Translations under genes and position numbers: made by a program
Source: Deltaproteobacteria bacterium
GTDB lineage: Bacteria > Desulfobacterota > GWC2-55-46 > S146-70 > JAUXIU01
Reading direction: 5' to 3'
Assembly (NCBI GenBank): GCA_030620895.1
Contig: JAUXIU010000037.1
Coordinates: 1 to 8,315, forward strand
Length of the DNA stretch: 8,315 bases
Part shown: one piece after another, positions 1-6,563 of the stretch
How the letters are laid out: each line of letters starts with the position of its first letter
How positions within the stretch are numbered: the first letter of the stretch is position 1
Notes under the pieces: generated by a model
Databases searched by the model: none
Told to the model about the DNA's origin: nothing
Seen by the model: only the letters and a program-made list of their open reading frames with translations

Positions 1-1
1 C

Positions 2-142
2 ACCCACAAGTTGATATCCGAAGGTGTACAGGTTCTGAGGAATGAGGCGTACTTACAATTACGCTGTAATGATAAAGGATTCAGCGCAACGCAGCACACC
101 CGGAGGGTACCCGGCTCTTTACGAAGTCGTCAAGAATTATGA
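2..142 (+). CDS. C-terminal fragment of an upstream protein, possibly a GspE/PilB/MshE-type pilus assembly ATPase (5' end outside window)
   Basis: The reading frame is open from the window edge to TGA at 140-142 and gives 46 residues. The segment EGVQVLRNEA, followed about ten residues later by a glycine (GFSATQ) and then RRVPGSL, resembles the last helices of GspE/PilB ATPases, where a G-x-x-T-L-R-x-[DE] motif is followed by G-[IL]-T-T-x-E-E and a final RV. The spacing here is about three residues longer than usual and the acidic EE pair is absent, so the match is suggestive only. It stops directly before the next gene (two in-frame TGA codons, then ATG), which fits one transcription unit. 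The catalytic Walker motifs would lie outside the window. A pilus assembly ATPase would suit the locus. It could equally be an unrelated C-terminus. Confidence 0.4.
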   Translation, partial: THKLISEGVQVLRNEAYLQLRCNDKGFSATQHTRRVPGSLRSRQEL

Positions 143-145
143 TGA

Positions 146-2389
146 ATGGCCCATGAACATATAAAAAATACATCCCCCGCTACCTATTTATTATACGTTT
201 CCCTCCTGGTATTAACTCCTTTTATTGAAGGTCCTGTAAGCCTTGAGTACCTTACACTGGTTTCTCTTATAGCTGCATTTGCCTTCTACATATATATAAT
301 TTCTTCTGTTTCGCGTGGAAGATTAAGATTGCTTATCTCTCCTATTAATCTTTTGCTCTTTTCCTTTCTTTTTATTATTTTGCTTTCCAGATTCTATTCA
401 GTAAACCCATCAAGCACAAGCTACAATATGATTGCGATAGGCAGCCTTATCATCATTGGAACACTGCTCTCCACATTTAAACAGACCGATGAGGCATGGA
501 TAAGATTATTTAGAGTGCTGATTATCCTCTCGACACTCTTTTGTTTGCTGGGATTTTTCCAATATTTCGTGCTTTACGAAAGGGCCAGAGGACCCTTTTT
601 TGTGTCAAACACCTTTGCAGGTTACCTTCTGACAATTACACCTTTACTCATATCCTTGTTCTTCTTTCTTAAATCCACCAAAGATCAGAAGATTTTTCTG
701 TTATTAATTGCCATACACTATGGCGCTATATTGGCTTCTGGTTCAAGAGGTGGCTGGATAGGTCTTTTTTTTGGTCTCGTACTCCTTGGATACCTGGTCA
801 GGACAAATTCTCTTTCTGTCGATAGGCGAAGGATTATATCACTCTCTATAGTTATGGCTATTATAACAATCTTATTTTTTTGGTCCTACGAACCTAAAGG
901 TAAAGATCGCAGTAAAAATATAGATCGTGTGAAATCTGTAGTTGCAATGAGCAAGTTAACCAATGATAGGATAGATATTTGGAAAAACTCAGCTAAACTC
1001 ATTAAAGACCGCCCTTTTTTTGGTACAGGTTTTTGGACATTTCATGCCGTTTATCAGGTTTATAAGGATAACAAATTTAAGAAAATTACCCATCCATTTG
1101 CACATAATGATTATATTCAGTTTGCAGTTGAATTGGGCATTACAGGGCTTTTGGTATTTTTGGGTTTCTTGTACTTCTATTTCAGGGACGGCACAAGGAT
1201 TATAGGGAATAAAAAGAACACCCTTATACAGAAAGGCATACTGATAGGAGTGATGGCGAGTTCAGCTGCAATGCTTACTCATAGCATGTTTGACTTTAAT
1301 CTATATATCCCGGCCATCCTTTTAAATTTCTTTGCATACGCCGGTTATGTAATAAGTTCTAACAGTGATAATCGTCTATATAAAACCCTGAACCTTGAAT
1401 TGGCTAATAGTAGATTATTTAACCTGTTAGGCAAGAGAAAGACGTATATCATGGTAACGTTTGGCTTCTTTTTTGCTGTTTTGTGGCTCCTGAACCCTTA
1501 CCGTGCGTTATTATATAACGAGAAAGGGATTCAACATGTAAATAAAAAAGAGTTTAGAAAGGCATTATTACAATTCTCAAAGGCTATAGAGACAGAACCT
1601 CTCTATCCTGGGTATCACTCTAACCTTGCAAATATCTTCATTAAACTTACAAATGATACAGGTGGTTTAGAAAGAGATCTATATCTGGCAAAAGCCGAAG
1701 AGGAGATCAAACAGACAATTAAACTTGATCGTTACAACTCCCAGTTTTACACAGACCTTGCCAGCCTTTATATGACATTTTATAAGGATGACAAAGCCCA
1801 CGAAGCCATAAAGCTGTTAAAAAAGGCAAGGGATATTGCCCCCACAGACTCAATGACAACTTTTAATCTTGCAAAAGGATTCATGGAGACGGGTAATTAC
1901 AAAGATGCCATTGTTGAACTCAGTAGATATATTAATGACAATAATGACGATACAAAAGCGCTTCTTGGCCTGACAGAGGCGTATCACAAAAATGGTGAAT
2001 ATATAAATGCATTAAAAGCAGTTGATTACCTAATAGAAATAAATAATAACAATTACTACCATTTCCTCAAAGGAAACATTCTCCGGGATATGGAGCGTTA
2101 TAGCGATGCAGTCGATGAATATAAATTGGCGCTTGGAGAAAAGGGGAGGGAGGCCGAAGTTTGGTACACTATAGCTGAGCTTCGTGTAAAGCAGGGCAAC
2201 GTAAATAAAGCGGAGGATGCATTTAAGGAGGCCCTTAAGTATTATAGGGATGATATAAAGACTATAAACTCTCTCGGGAAACTCTATCTAAAGCAGGGGA
2301 GGAAAGGACTGGCGTTGAAGGAGTTTAGAAGTTCTATTGCATTAAACCCTAACCAACCAGAGATTGAAAAAATAATATCCTATTTTTAG
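146..2389 (+). CDS. O-antigen ligase/polymerase-like membrane protein with C-terminal TPR domain
   Basis: A 747-residue protein in two parts. Residues 10-450 carry about ten to twelve hydrophobic segments. The Wzy_C-type region (about 185-345) has the loop SGSRGGW at 198-204, a long periplasmic loop with NDRIDIWKNSAKLIKDRP then GTGFWTF (273-299), and HPFAHNDY at 316-323, followed by a membrane helix starting ELGITGLL. The arginine and histidine of such loops are the conserved functional residues of WaaL/Wzy/PglL enzymes. Residues 455-740 form about seven or eight TPR units (for example KALLQFSKAIETEPLYPGYHS and VWYTIAELRVKQGNVNKA). Family members transfer or polymerise undecaprenyl-linked glycan in the periplasm; TPR-tailed versions are common in pilus and exopolysaccharide loci. 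The ATG at 146 follows the upstream stop by three bases with no good ribosome site, which suggests translational coupling. The acceptor (lipid A, pilin or polymer) cannot be told from sequence. Confidence 0.85.
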   Translation: MAHEHIKNTSPATYLLYVSLLVLTPFIEGPVSLEYLTLVSLIAAFAFYIYIISSVSRGRLRLLISPINLLLFSFLFIILLSRFYSVNPSSTSYNMIAIGSLIIIGTLLSTFKQTDEAWIRLFRVLIILSTLFCLLGFFQYFVLYERARGPFFVSNTFAGYLLTITPLLISLFFFLKSTKDQKIFLLLIAIHYGAILASGSRGGWIGLFFGLVLLGYLVRTNSLSVDRRRIISLSIVMAIITILFFWSYEPKGKDRSKNIDRVKSVVAMSKLTNDRIDIWKNSAKLIKDRPFFGTGFWTFHAVYQVYKDNKFKKITHPFAHNDYIQFAVELGITGLLVFLGFLYFYFRDGTRIIGNKKNTLIQKGILIGVMASSAAMLTHSMFDFNLYIPAILLNFFAYAGYVISSNSDNRLYKTLNLELANSRLFNLLGKRKTYIMVTFGFFFAVLWLLNPYRALLYNEKGIQHVNKKEFRKALLQFSKAIETEPLYPGYHSNLANIFIKLTNDTGGLERDLYLAKAEEEIKQTIKLDRYNSQFYTDLASLYMTFYKDDKAHEAIKLLKKARDIAPTDSMTTFNLAKGFMETGNYKDAIVELSRYINDNNDDTKALLGLTEAYHKNGEYINALKAVDYLIEINNNNYYHFLKGNILRDMERYSDAVDEYKLALGEKGREAEVWYTIAELRVKQGNVNKAEDAFKEALKYYRDDIKTINSLGKLYLKQGRKGLALKEFRSSIALNPNQPEIEKIISYF

Positions 2390-2444
2390 AATTTAAGTAA
2401 TTGTATTCTATAAAATTTGAAGATTCAGCGTTACAAAAAAATCC

Positions 2445-2473
2445 TTGACATACCATATATTTTGGGATATAAA
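2445..2473 (+). promoter_or_regulatory. Near-consensus sigma70 promoter ahead of the merR-mshM-mshN-pil genes
   Basis: A perfect -35 box TTGACA (2445-2450) is followed after exactly 17 bases by TATAAA (2468-2473), five of six matches to the -10 consensus. Transcription would begin near 2480, leaving a leader of about 75 bases before the merR start. It lies in the 167-base AT-rich gap after the ligase gene, the longest intergenic gap in the window, and is a natural head for the downstream operon. The 17-base spacer is the ordinary one, not the 19-20 base spacer of promoters activated by classical MerR proteins. Confidence 0.7.
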
Positions 2474-2487
2474 CTGTATAAAAATAG

Positions 2488-2509
2488 ATTTATATATAAA
2501 TATATAAAT
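2488..2509. promoter_or_regulatory. AT-only palindrome with overlapping direct repeat, possible operator
   Basis: Bases 2488-2501 (ATTTATATATAAAT) form a perfect 14-base palindrome just downstream of the predicted transcription start. The 9-mer TATATAAAT occurs at 2493-2501 and again at 2501-2509. The site lies 48-69 bases before the merR start codon, where an autoregulatory protein could bind. Palindromes made only of A and T arise easily in AT-rich gaps, so an operator role is a guess. Confidence 0.25.
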
Positions 2510-2556
2510 GGTTTTGTTTTGAAACCTAAAGCATAGTTATGTAAAGGAAGGCTTGT

Positions 2557-2829
2557 ATGAAGACTTCACAGGTGCTAGAGACGACAGGGATACCGAGGCA
2601 TAAGCTTTATTACTTAGAACAGAAGGGCTATATAAACCCTAAACGGATCCCAATGGGAGATCTGGAGGCCAGAGAGTACAGCAAAGCCGATGTTAGAAAA
2701 ATCAAACTTATCTGGAAGTTCCTAAAAAAAGGGTTTAAGCACAAGATTGCGTATGAAAAGGCGCTTGAGGAGATTAACAATCTGCAAATCGACCTTGATT
2801 TTAAGACCTCTGCTGAAAGGAGAGGCTGA
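2557..2829 (+). CDS. Short MerR-family DNA-binding protein (HTH only)
   Basis: A 90-residue protein consisting almost entirely of a MerR-type winged helix: the helix-turn-helix is at about 3-20 (SQVLETTGIPRHKLYYLEQKG), the wing at about 25-42 (INPKR...GDLEAREYSKADV) and the third and fourth helices at about 43-75. Full MerR regulators are about 120-300 residues with a dimerisation helix and effector domain; here only a short tail of some 15 residues follows, so no ligand-sensing domain is present. The start is well supported by AAGGAAGG (2544-2551) five bases before the ATG. Its stop overlaps the next start (TGATG at 2827-2831), so it is translationally coupled to the AAA ATPase gene. A role in controlling this pilus operon is inferred from position. 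Confidence 0.8.
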   Translation: MKTSQVLETTGIPRHKLYYLEQKGYINPKRIPMGDLEAREYSKADVRKIKLIWKFLKKGFKHKIAYEKALEEINNLQIDLDFKTSAERRG

Positions 2830-3740
2830 TGTACGAGAAGTTTTTCTACCTAAAAGAGAACCCCTTTCATATAACCCCTGATCCTAAGTTTTTCTACCCC
2901 AGCAAAAAGCATCAGGAGGCGATAGACCTCCTTCTATTCGGTATTTCACGGAAAAAGGGATTTCTATTACTAGACGGTGAGGTGGGTACAGGAAAGACCA
3001 TAATATGGAGAACAATATTGAATAAACTCAATGGTGCAGTAGAAAGCGCCCTTATACTAAATCCGCTCCTTTCTGATATAGATCTCCTGAAGACAATAAA
3101 TGAGGACTTCGGCATAAGGCTGAAAAGTAACTCCATGAAGGAACATCTTGATGCCCTTAATGCATTTCTGCTTGAGAAGGCCTATAAAGGCGGTAACGCA
3201 GTGGTGATAATAGACGAAGCACAGAACCTTAATCCAAAGGCACTAGAAATGATAAGGTTGTTGTCTAACCTGGAAACTGAAGAGATGAAGCTCCTGCAGA
3301 TAATCTTGATAGGGCAACCTGAATTGAGGAATAAGCTTCTTAAGATGGCAGAATTGAGGCAACTCAATCAAAGGATCTTGCTCCGGTACAATCTAAAGCC
3401 ATTAGACCTTGATGAGACAAGAGAGTATATATTTAACAGGTTGAATATCGCGGGCGGCAAAGGCAGTGTAAAATTTACTCCACAGGCCATACAGATAATC
3501 TATACGACATGCAAGGGAACCCCTCGTATGATAAATACATTCTGTGACAGGGCGCTTACCGCTGCCTTTGTGGATGATAAAAGGATTATTAACAGAGATA
3601 TAGCAAACAGGGTCAAGAACGAGCTTAATGCCGAAGGTGCAATCAAGAAGGAGATTGATATTGATATACCAAAGGTTGGCAACGGTATCACGAGATACGC
3701 CCGTATCTTAGTGCGACCAGTCCGAATGCTAAGGCAGTGA
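2829..3740 (+). CDS. mshM: ExeA/MshM-family AAA ATPase
   Basis: A 303-residue P-loop ATPase. It opens with the family signature YLKENPFHITPDPKFFYPS (residues 7-25). The Walker A motif is GEVGTGKT (50-57), Walker B is VVIIDEAQ (125-132), the sensor-1 region is ILIGQPEL (159-166), the conserved arginine-rich LRQLNQRI follows (176-183), and the sensor-2 segment GTPRMIN is at 230-236. This is the cytoplasmic ATPase type seen in ExeA/GspA of type II secretion and MshM of MSHA pili, where it works with a GspB/MshN partner and is linked to secretin assembly. The C-terminus has no long periplasmic tail, so the peptidoglycan-binding domain of ExeA is missing and MshM is the closer match. A strong ribosome site (AAAGGAGA, 2816-2823) lies inside the end of merR. 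The gene symbol rests on family resemblance, not proven orthology. Confidence 0.85.
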   Translation: MYEKFFYLKENPFHITPDPKFFYPSKKHQEAIDLLLFGISRKKGFLLLDGEVGTGKTIIWRTILNKLNGAVESALILNPLLSDIDLLKTINEDFGIRLKSNSMKEHLDALNAFLLEKAYKGGNAVVIIDEAQNLNPKALEMIRLLSNLETEEMKLLQIILIGQPELRNKLLKMAELRQLNQRILLRYNLKPLDLDETREYIFNRLNIAGGKGSVKFTPQAIQIIYTTCKGTPRMINTFCDRALTAAFVDDKRIINRDIANRVKNELNAEGAIKKEIDIDIPKVGNGITRYARILVRPVRMLRQ

Positions 3741-3895
3741 GGATGACTCTTGTATTTGCTTATACTAAGTTATTATCAAGTAACTATGGTGTTATCCATA
3801 AAAATACAAAGCCGTTAAATGATTGCTGATAATTTATTTTAAGTGTATTTCACAATTTAAGGAGATTGCTGACCGAACAGAGGGGGCAGATTGAA

Positions 3896-4684
3896 ATGAG
3901 TATAATTCATCAAGCGCTGAAAAAAATAGAGGGAGAACGAACCAGTGGAGGGTTGACATACATCTCTTCAATAAACGAAAGAAAGAAGAGGATTAATCCT
4001 TATCTTCTTGTAATCCTTATCTTATTGACCTTTTTCTTTATCTTTATGATAACCGTATTCTATCTTAATAAGTCAGAGATGGGTGATACGAATATCCTTT
4101 CACAACCGGGTAATGCTGCAATTCATGATGAAGATATTAATCTGAATTCCCATAATGGAGCAACCGCTGGACTGCCAGAAACGGATAAGGTTGCTGAGGC
4201 CAGGAAACATAATATGGCGGGTATAGAGTTGTATAACTCAGGAAAACTTGAGAAAGCAATTGAGGAATTTAAAACCGCTGTGAGACTTATGCCATCATAT
4301 ACAGAGGCGTACAACAATATGGGTCTGGCGTTTATGGATATTGGGAACATCGACAGTGCAAAGGTATTCTTTGAAATAGCGCTTCAATTGAGACCCGAAT
4401 ATCCTGAAAGCCTCAATAATTATGGTGCGCTCCTGAGCGATGAGGGGATGAACATAGAAGCCATAGAGTATCTCAAGAGGGCTATTGAATTTGCACCAAT
4501 GTCTCCAGATCCACATCTAAATATCGCAATCTCTTTTGAAAAGATTGGGAGACTAAATGATGCTATATCGCATTATGAAGGCTTTTTAAGATTAACAGAT
4601 AAAGACAATCATGCAACCAGGGACGACGTTATGAATAAGGTTGCCGTTCTGAAAGAGCTCTATCTTGCAAAGGTTGGCAATTAA
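3896..4684 (+). CDS. mshN: Single-helix membrane protein with periplasmic TPR domain (MshN/GspB-like)
   Basis: A 262-residue protein. The cytoplasmic N-terminus MSIIHQALKKIE matches the 'MS-I-x-x-x-L-K-x-h-E' opening common to MshN and GspB-like partners of ExeA/MshM ATPases. One membrane helix spans about residues 35-57, then a polar linker (58-97) and about four TPR units (about 100-237, for example LNNYGALLSDEGMNIEAIEYLKRAIEFAP). The domain would sit in the periplasm, where TPR helpers bind pilus or secretin subunits. I chose the ATG at 3896: it has AGGGGG (3881-3886) nine bases upstream and gives the conserved N-terminus. A TTG at 3866 in the same frame adds ten residues but lies one base from its AAGGAG. 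A 155-base gap without a convincing promoter or terminator precedes it; pilM follows at once. The symbol is tentative. Confidence 0.75.
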   Translation: MSIIHQALKKIEGERTSGGLTYISSINERKKRINPYLLVILILLTFFFIFMITVFYLNKSEMGDTNILSQPGNAAIHDEDINLNSHNGATAGLPETDKVAEARKHNMAGIELYNSGKLEKAIEEFKTAVRLMPSYTEAYNNMGLAFMDIGNIDSAKVFFEIALQLRPEYPESLNNYGALLSDEGMNIEAIEYLKRAIEFAPMSPDPHLNIAISFEKIGRLNDAISHYEGFLRLTDKDNHATRDDVMNKVAVLKELYLAKVGN

Positions 4685-4689
4685 CTGTG

Positions 4690-5727
4690 ATGTTCGCCTT
4701 CTGGGGAGAAAACCTTTTAGGGGTAGATATAGGTTCGTATTCCATTAAGGTGATAAAATTTAAAGGCCGGAGAGGTAATTATGAATTAGATGCGGCAACA
4801 TATATAAAGGTACCTTCCCCAATGGAAGGTGGCAGTGGGATGCTCGGGAAATTACTTGCTGATACGATGAGGTCACAAGGAATTAAAGGAAGGAGGTTGG
4901 CTTCTGCCATCGCCAGCAAAAATATTACAATAAGGCACCTTACAATCCCTGTTATGCCCAAAAAGGACTTAAAGAAGGCTGTAATCTGGGAGTTTCGTAA
5001 GGGGACGGACCTAGGTAGTGGAGATTTTGTATGTGACTTTGTAATACTGGAAGAGGTTGATCGGGCGTCAGGAAAGTTTTATTCAATCATCGTATTTGGT
5101 GTCAGGAAAGATGATGTTTTGGACCTTATAGGAATATTTAAAGGTACCTCAAGAGAGGTGGTGGCAGTGGATGTTATACCGATGGCGCTTCTTGGCTCCT
5201 TTGACCTGAACAATACATGGGAAGATGGTCCTAGTTACGCCGTAATTGATATAGGGGAATCAAGCAGCACACTGGTTATTTTAAAGGATAAGAAGATGCG
5301 ATTTGCAAGGGAGATTATGGTTGGCGGTGGGCATATAACAAAGGCTGTTGCAGATGGTATGTTGAGTAATGAGGAGAGTGCAGAAGAAGAGAAAATAAGG
5401 TGTGGCTTGTCTAAGAAAGCAGATAACCCAAAGGTAATGGAATTTATAATACCATTAATAGATAGACTCATCAATGAAAACAGCCTTTCTTTTGACTATT
5501 ATATGGCTCAATTCAGAGAAGGAGCGTTGGATAGGATTTATCTTTCAGGAGGTTCATCAATGCTTAAAGGATTGGATGAATATATTTCCAGTATCCTTAA
5601 TATACCATGTTTTGTAGATGACCCGCTAAGGAACGTAAAGATACCGAAGAGAATTGATACAGGTTCAATAAAACAATGTCTCCCTGCTTTATCCGTAGCA
5701 GTTGGATTGGCAACCAGAAGAGCATGA
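4690..5727 (+). CDS. pilM: Type IV pilus assembly protein PilM, actin-like ATPase
   Basis: A 345-residue protein of the usual PilM length. Actin/FtsA-fold motifs are visible: phosphate-1 GVDIGSYSIKVIK (from residue 11), a 1C/SHS2-type segment IPVMPKKDLKKAVIWEF (86-102), phosphate-2 YAVIDIGESSSTLVIL (from 183) followed by EIMVGGGHITKAVA, and adenosine-binding YLSGGSSMLKGL (from 284). PilM is cytoplasmic and binds the N-terminal tail of PilN, tying the assembly motor to the inner-membrane PilN-PilO pair. The gene starts five bases after the mshN stop. A GTG at 4687 directly before the ATG is an equally possible start and adds one residue; neither has a strong ribosome site, so coupling to mshN is likely. 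A relative is MshI of MSHA systems, but length and motifs favour PilM. Confidence 0.9.
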   Translation: MFAFWGENLLGVDIGSYSIKVIKFKGRRGNYELDAATYIKVPSPMEGGSGMLGKLLADTMRSQGIKGRRLASAIASKNITIRHLTIPVMPKKDLKKAVIWEFRKGTDLGSGDFVCDFVILEEVDRASGKFYSIIVFGVRKDDVLDLIGIFKGTSREVVAVDVIPMALLGSFDLNNTWEDGPSYAVIDIGESSSTLVILKDKKMRFAREIMVGGGHITKAVADGMLSNEESAEEEKIRCGLSKKADNPKVMEFIIPLIDRLINENSLSFDYYMAQFREGALDRIYLSGGSSMLKGLDEYISSILNIPCFVDDPLRNVKIPKRIDTGSIKQCLPALSVAVGLATRRA

Positions 5728-5760
5728 TGAAAAGATTGAAGAATGACAAAAAAACCGTCG

Positions 5761-5816
5761 TTCGTGATTCGTGGTTCGTGTTTCGATACACGATACGCGA
5801 TACCCGATTCACGAAT
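5761..5816. repeat. Period-7 foldback repeat between pilM and pilN
   Basis: Eight heptamers follow each other without a slip. The first three read TTCGTGN and the later ones read NNCGATA/CACGAAT, so the array is split into a forward and a reversed half. Folding pairs 5761-5785 with 5791-5815, leaving the loop ATACA (5786-5790); 19 of 25 positions are Watson-Crick pairs and one mismatch is G-U in RNA. The outermost seven pairs are perfect (TTCGTGA with TCACGAA). The element fills the middle of the 104-base gap and lies 16 bases before the pilN start. It has no T tract after it, so it is not an ordinary terminator. A related element occurs at 7693-7755. Confidence 0.85.
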
Positions 5817-5831
5817 TCTGAGATATTGTGA

Positions 5832-6443
5832 ATGATAGAAAGAATAAATCTTATACCGGCAGAGATAAAGCTACAGAGGTTAATCACAAGAGCAAGGTCT
5901 CTATTGAAGCCAGCTTTTATCCTCTTTGTTTTGGTATTAGCTGCCATTTATATATATCAGAATGGAGTTATAAAGGACATGAACAGGCGTCTTCTCATGC
6001 TCGAGAGTGAAAGGGGGGTTCTGATAAATCAGCACAATAGATATAAAGAAATCCTGGGCAAAACAAGGCTTCTCCAGAAACGTGAGGCCGATATTAAGAA
6101 GAGGGTTGAGATAATATACGGATTGCTCGAATATCAGATCCCATGGTCAGCGGTACTTAAATTCCTTAGCGACAATATGCCAAAAAAGATATGGTTGACC
6201 AGCCTTTCGTCTTCAGACGTAGATAACGGAGAGAGTAAGAAGATTATGCAATTTGCAGGGACATCTATGAATAACAGTGCAATCGCAGAATTTATCTTTA
6301 TCCTGGAGAACTCGAGATATTTTGATAATGTCAATCTGGGTTATTCACAAAAGAGAGATATGCCCGAAAAGATTCTTTTCGATTTCGAGATTAGTACCGA
6401 GATTAAGGCTAGTAAATCAAAGGCCTCTTCAGAGGTCCTGTAA
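5832..6443 (+). CDS. pilN: Type IV pilus inner-membrane alignment protein PilN
   Basis: A 203-residue bitopic membrane protein. The cytoplasmic N-terminus has INLIPAE (residues 5-11), the conserved INLLP-type motif that binds PilM. A membrane helix spans about 27-45, then a coiled-coil-like region (46-98) and a periplasmic ferredoxin-like domain (about 105-190) beginning IPWSAVLKFLSDNMPKKIWLTSL, the usual PilN/GspL pattern. It pairs with PilO to carry the pilus alignment complex from PilM to PilP and the secretin. The ATG at 5832 is preceded by only a weak purine stretch (GAGA), and gives the conserved motif right at the N-terminus, so I accept it. The 104-base gap from pilM holds the period-7 foldback repeat. 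Confidence 0.9.
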   Translation: MIERINLIPAEIKLQRLITRARSLLKPAFILFVLVLAAIYIYQNGVIKDMNRRLLMLESERGVLINQHNRYKEILGKTRLLQKREADIKKRVEIIYGLLEYQIPWSAVLKFLSDNMPKKIWLTSLSSSDVDNGESKKIMQFAGTSMNNSAIAEFIFILENSRYFDNVNLGYSQKRDMPEKILFDFEISTEIKASKSKASSEVL

Positions 6444-6480
6444 AAATATGAGGTTTTCTGGTTATACAGATTACATTACA

Positions 6481-6509
6481 TGTTTCCAGTGCAAAAACCC
6501 CTGGAAACA
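6481..6509 (+). other. Nine-pair inverted repeat in the pilN-pilO gap
   Basis: TGTTTCCAG (6481-6489) and CTGGAAACA (6501-6509) are exact reverse complements around an 11-base loop. A T-rich stretch with runs of three and five T (CTTTGTTTTT) follows from 6513, so the hairpin has some features of a weak terminator or attenuator, but the stem is AT-rich and the T run is broken and starts late. A 10-base direct repeat ACATTACATG flanks the region at 6473-6482 and 6541-6550. The gap of 120 bases has no other visible function. Downstream pil genes need transcription through this point, so full termination is unlikely. Confidence 0.55.
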
Positions 6510-6563
6510 AATCTTTGTTTTTATAAATTTTGCAGTAAAAACATTACATGGATTATATTCGTA

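Noticed and set aside
2390..2444. Terminator for the ligase-TPR gene
   Set aside because: No stem followed by a T run is visible, so read-through into the merR-mshM genes remains possible in addition to the internal promoter.
3743..3829. 28-codon open frame after the MshM-like gene
   Set aside because: It has only a weak GAGG just before its ATG, no recognisable product and no codon pattern; it fits chance in a 155-base gap.
3866..3895. TTG start extending the TPR protein by ten residues
   Set aside because: The AAGGAG site is only one base from the TTG, and the ATG at 3896 has a better spaced site and yields the conserved MSIIHQALKK opening.
5597..5947. Minus-strand open frame of 116 codons across the pilM end and pilN start
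   Set aside because: It is antisense to two well supported genes and crosses the foldback repeat; no domain is recognisable.
5828..6010. Plus-strand frame beginning GTG-AAT-GAT over the pilN start
   Set aside because: It is a frame-shifted reading of pilN; the frame at 5832 carries the INLIPAE motif, membrane helix and full domain.
6481..6526. Intrinsic terminator between pilN and pilO
   Set aside because: The stem is AT-rich with an 11-base loop, the T run is interrupted, and termination here would separate obligate partners; kept only as an inverted repeat.
6480..6563. N-terminal extension of PilO by 28 residues
   Set aside because: The added residues have no resemblance to PilO tails, the start lacks a ribosome site, and it would read through the inverted repeat.
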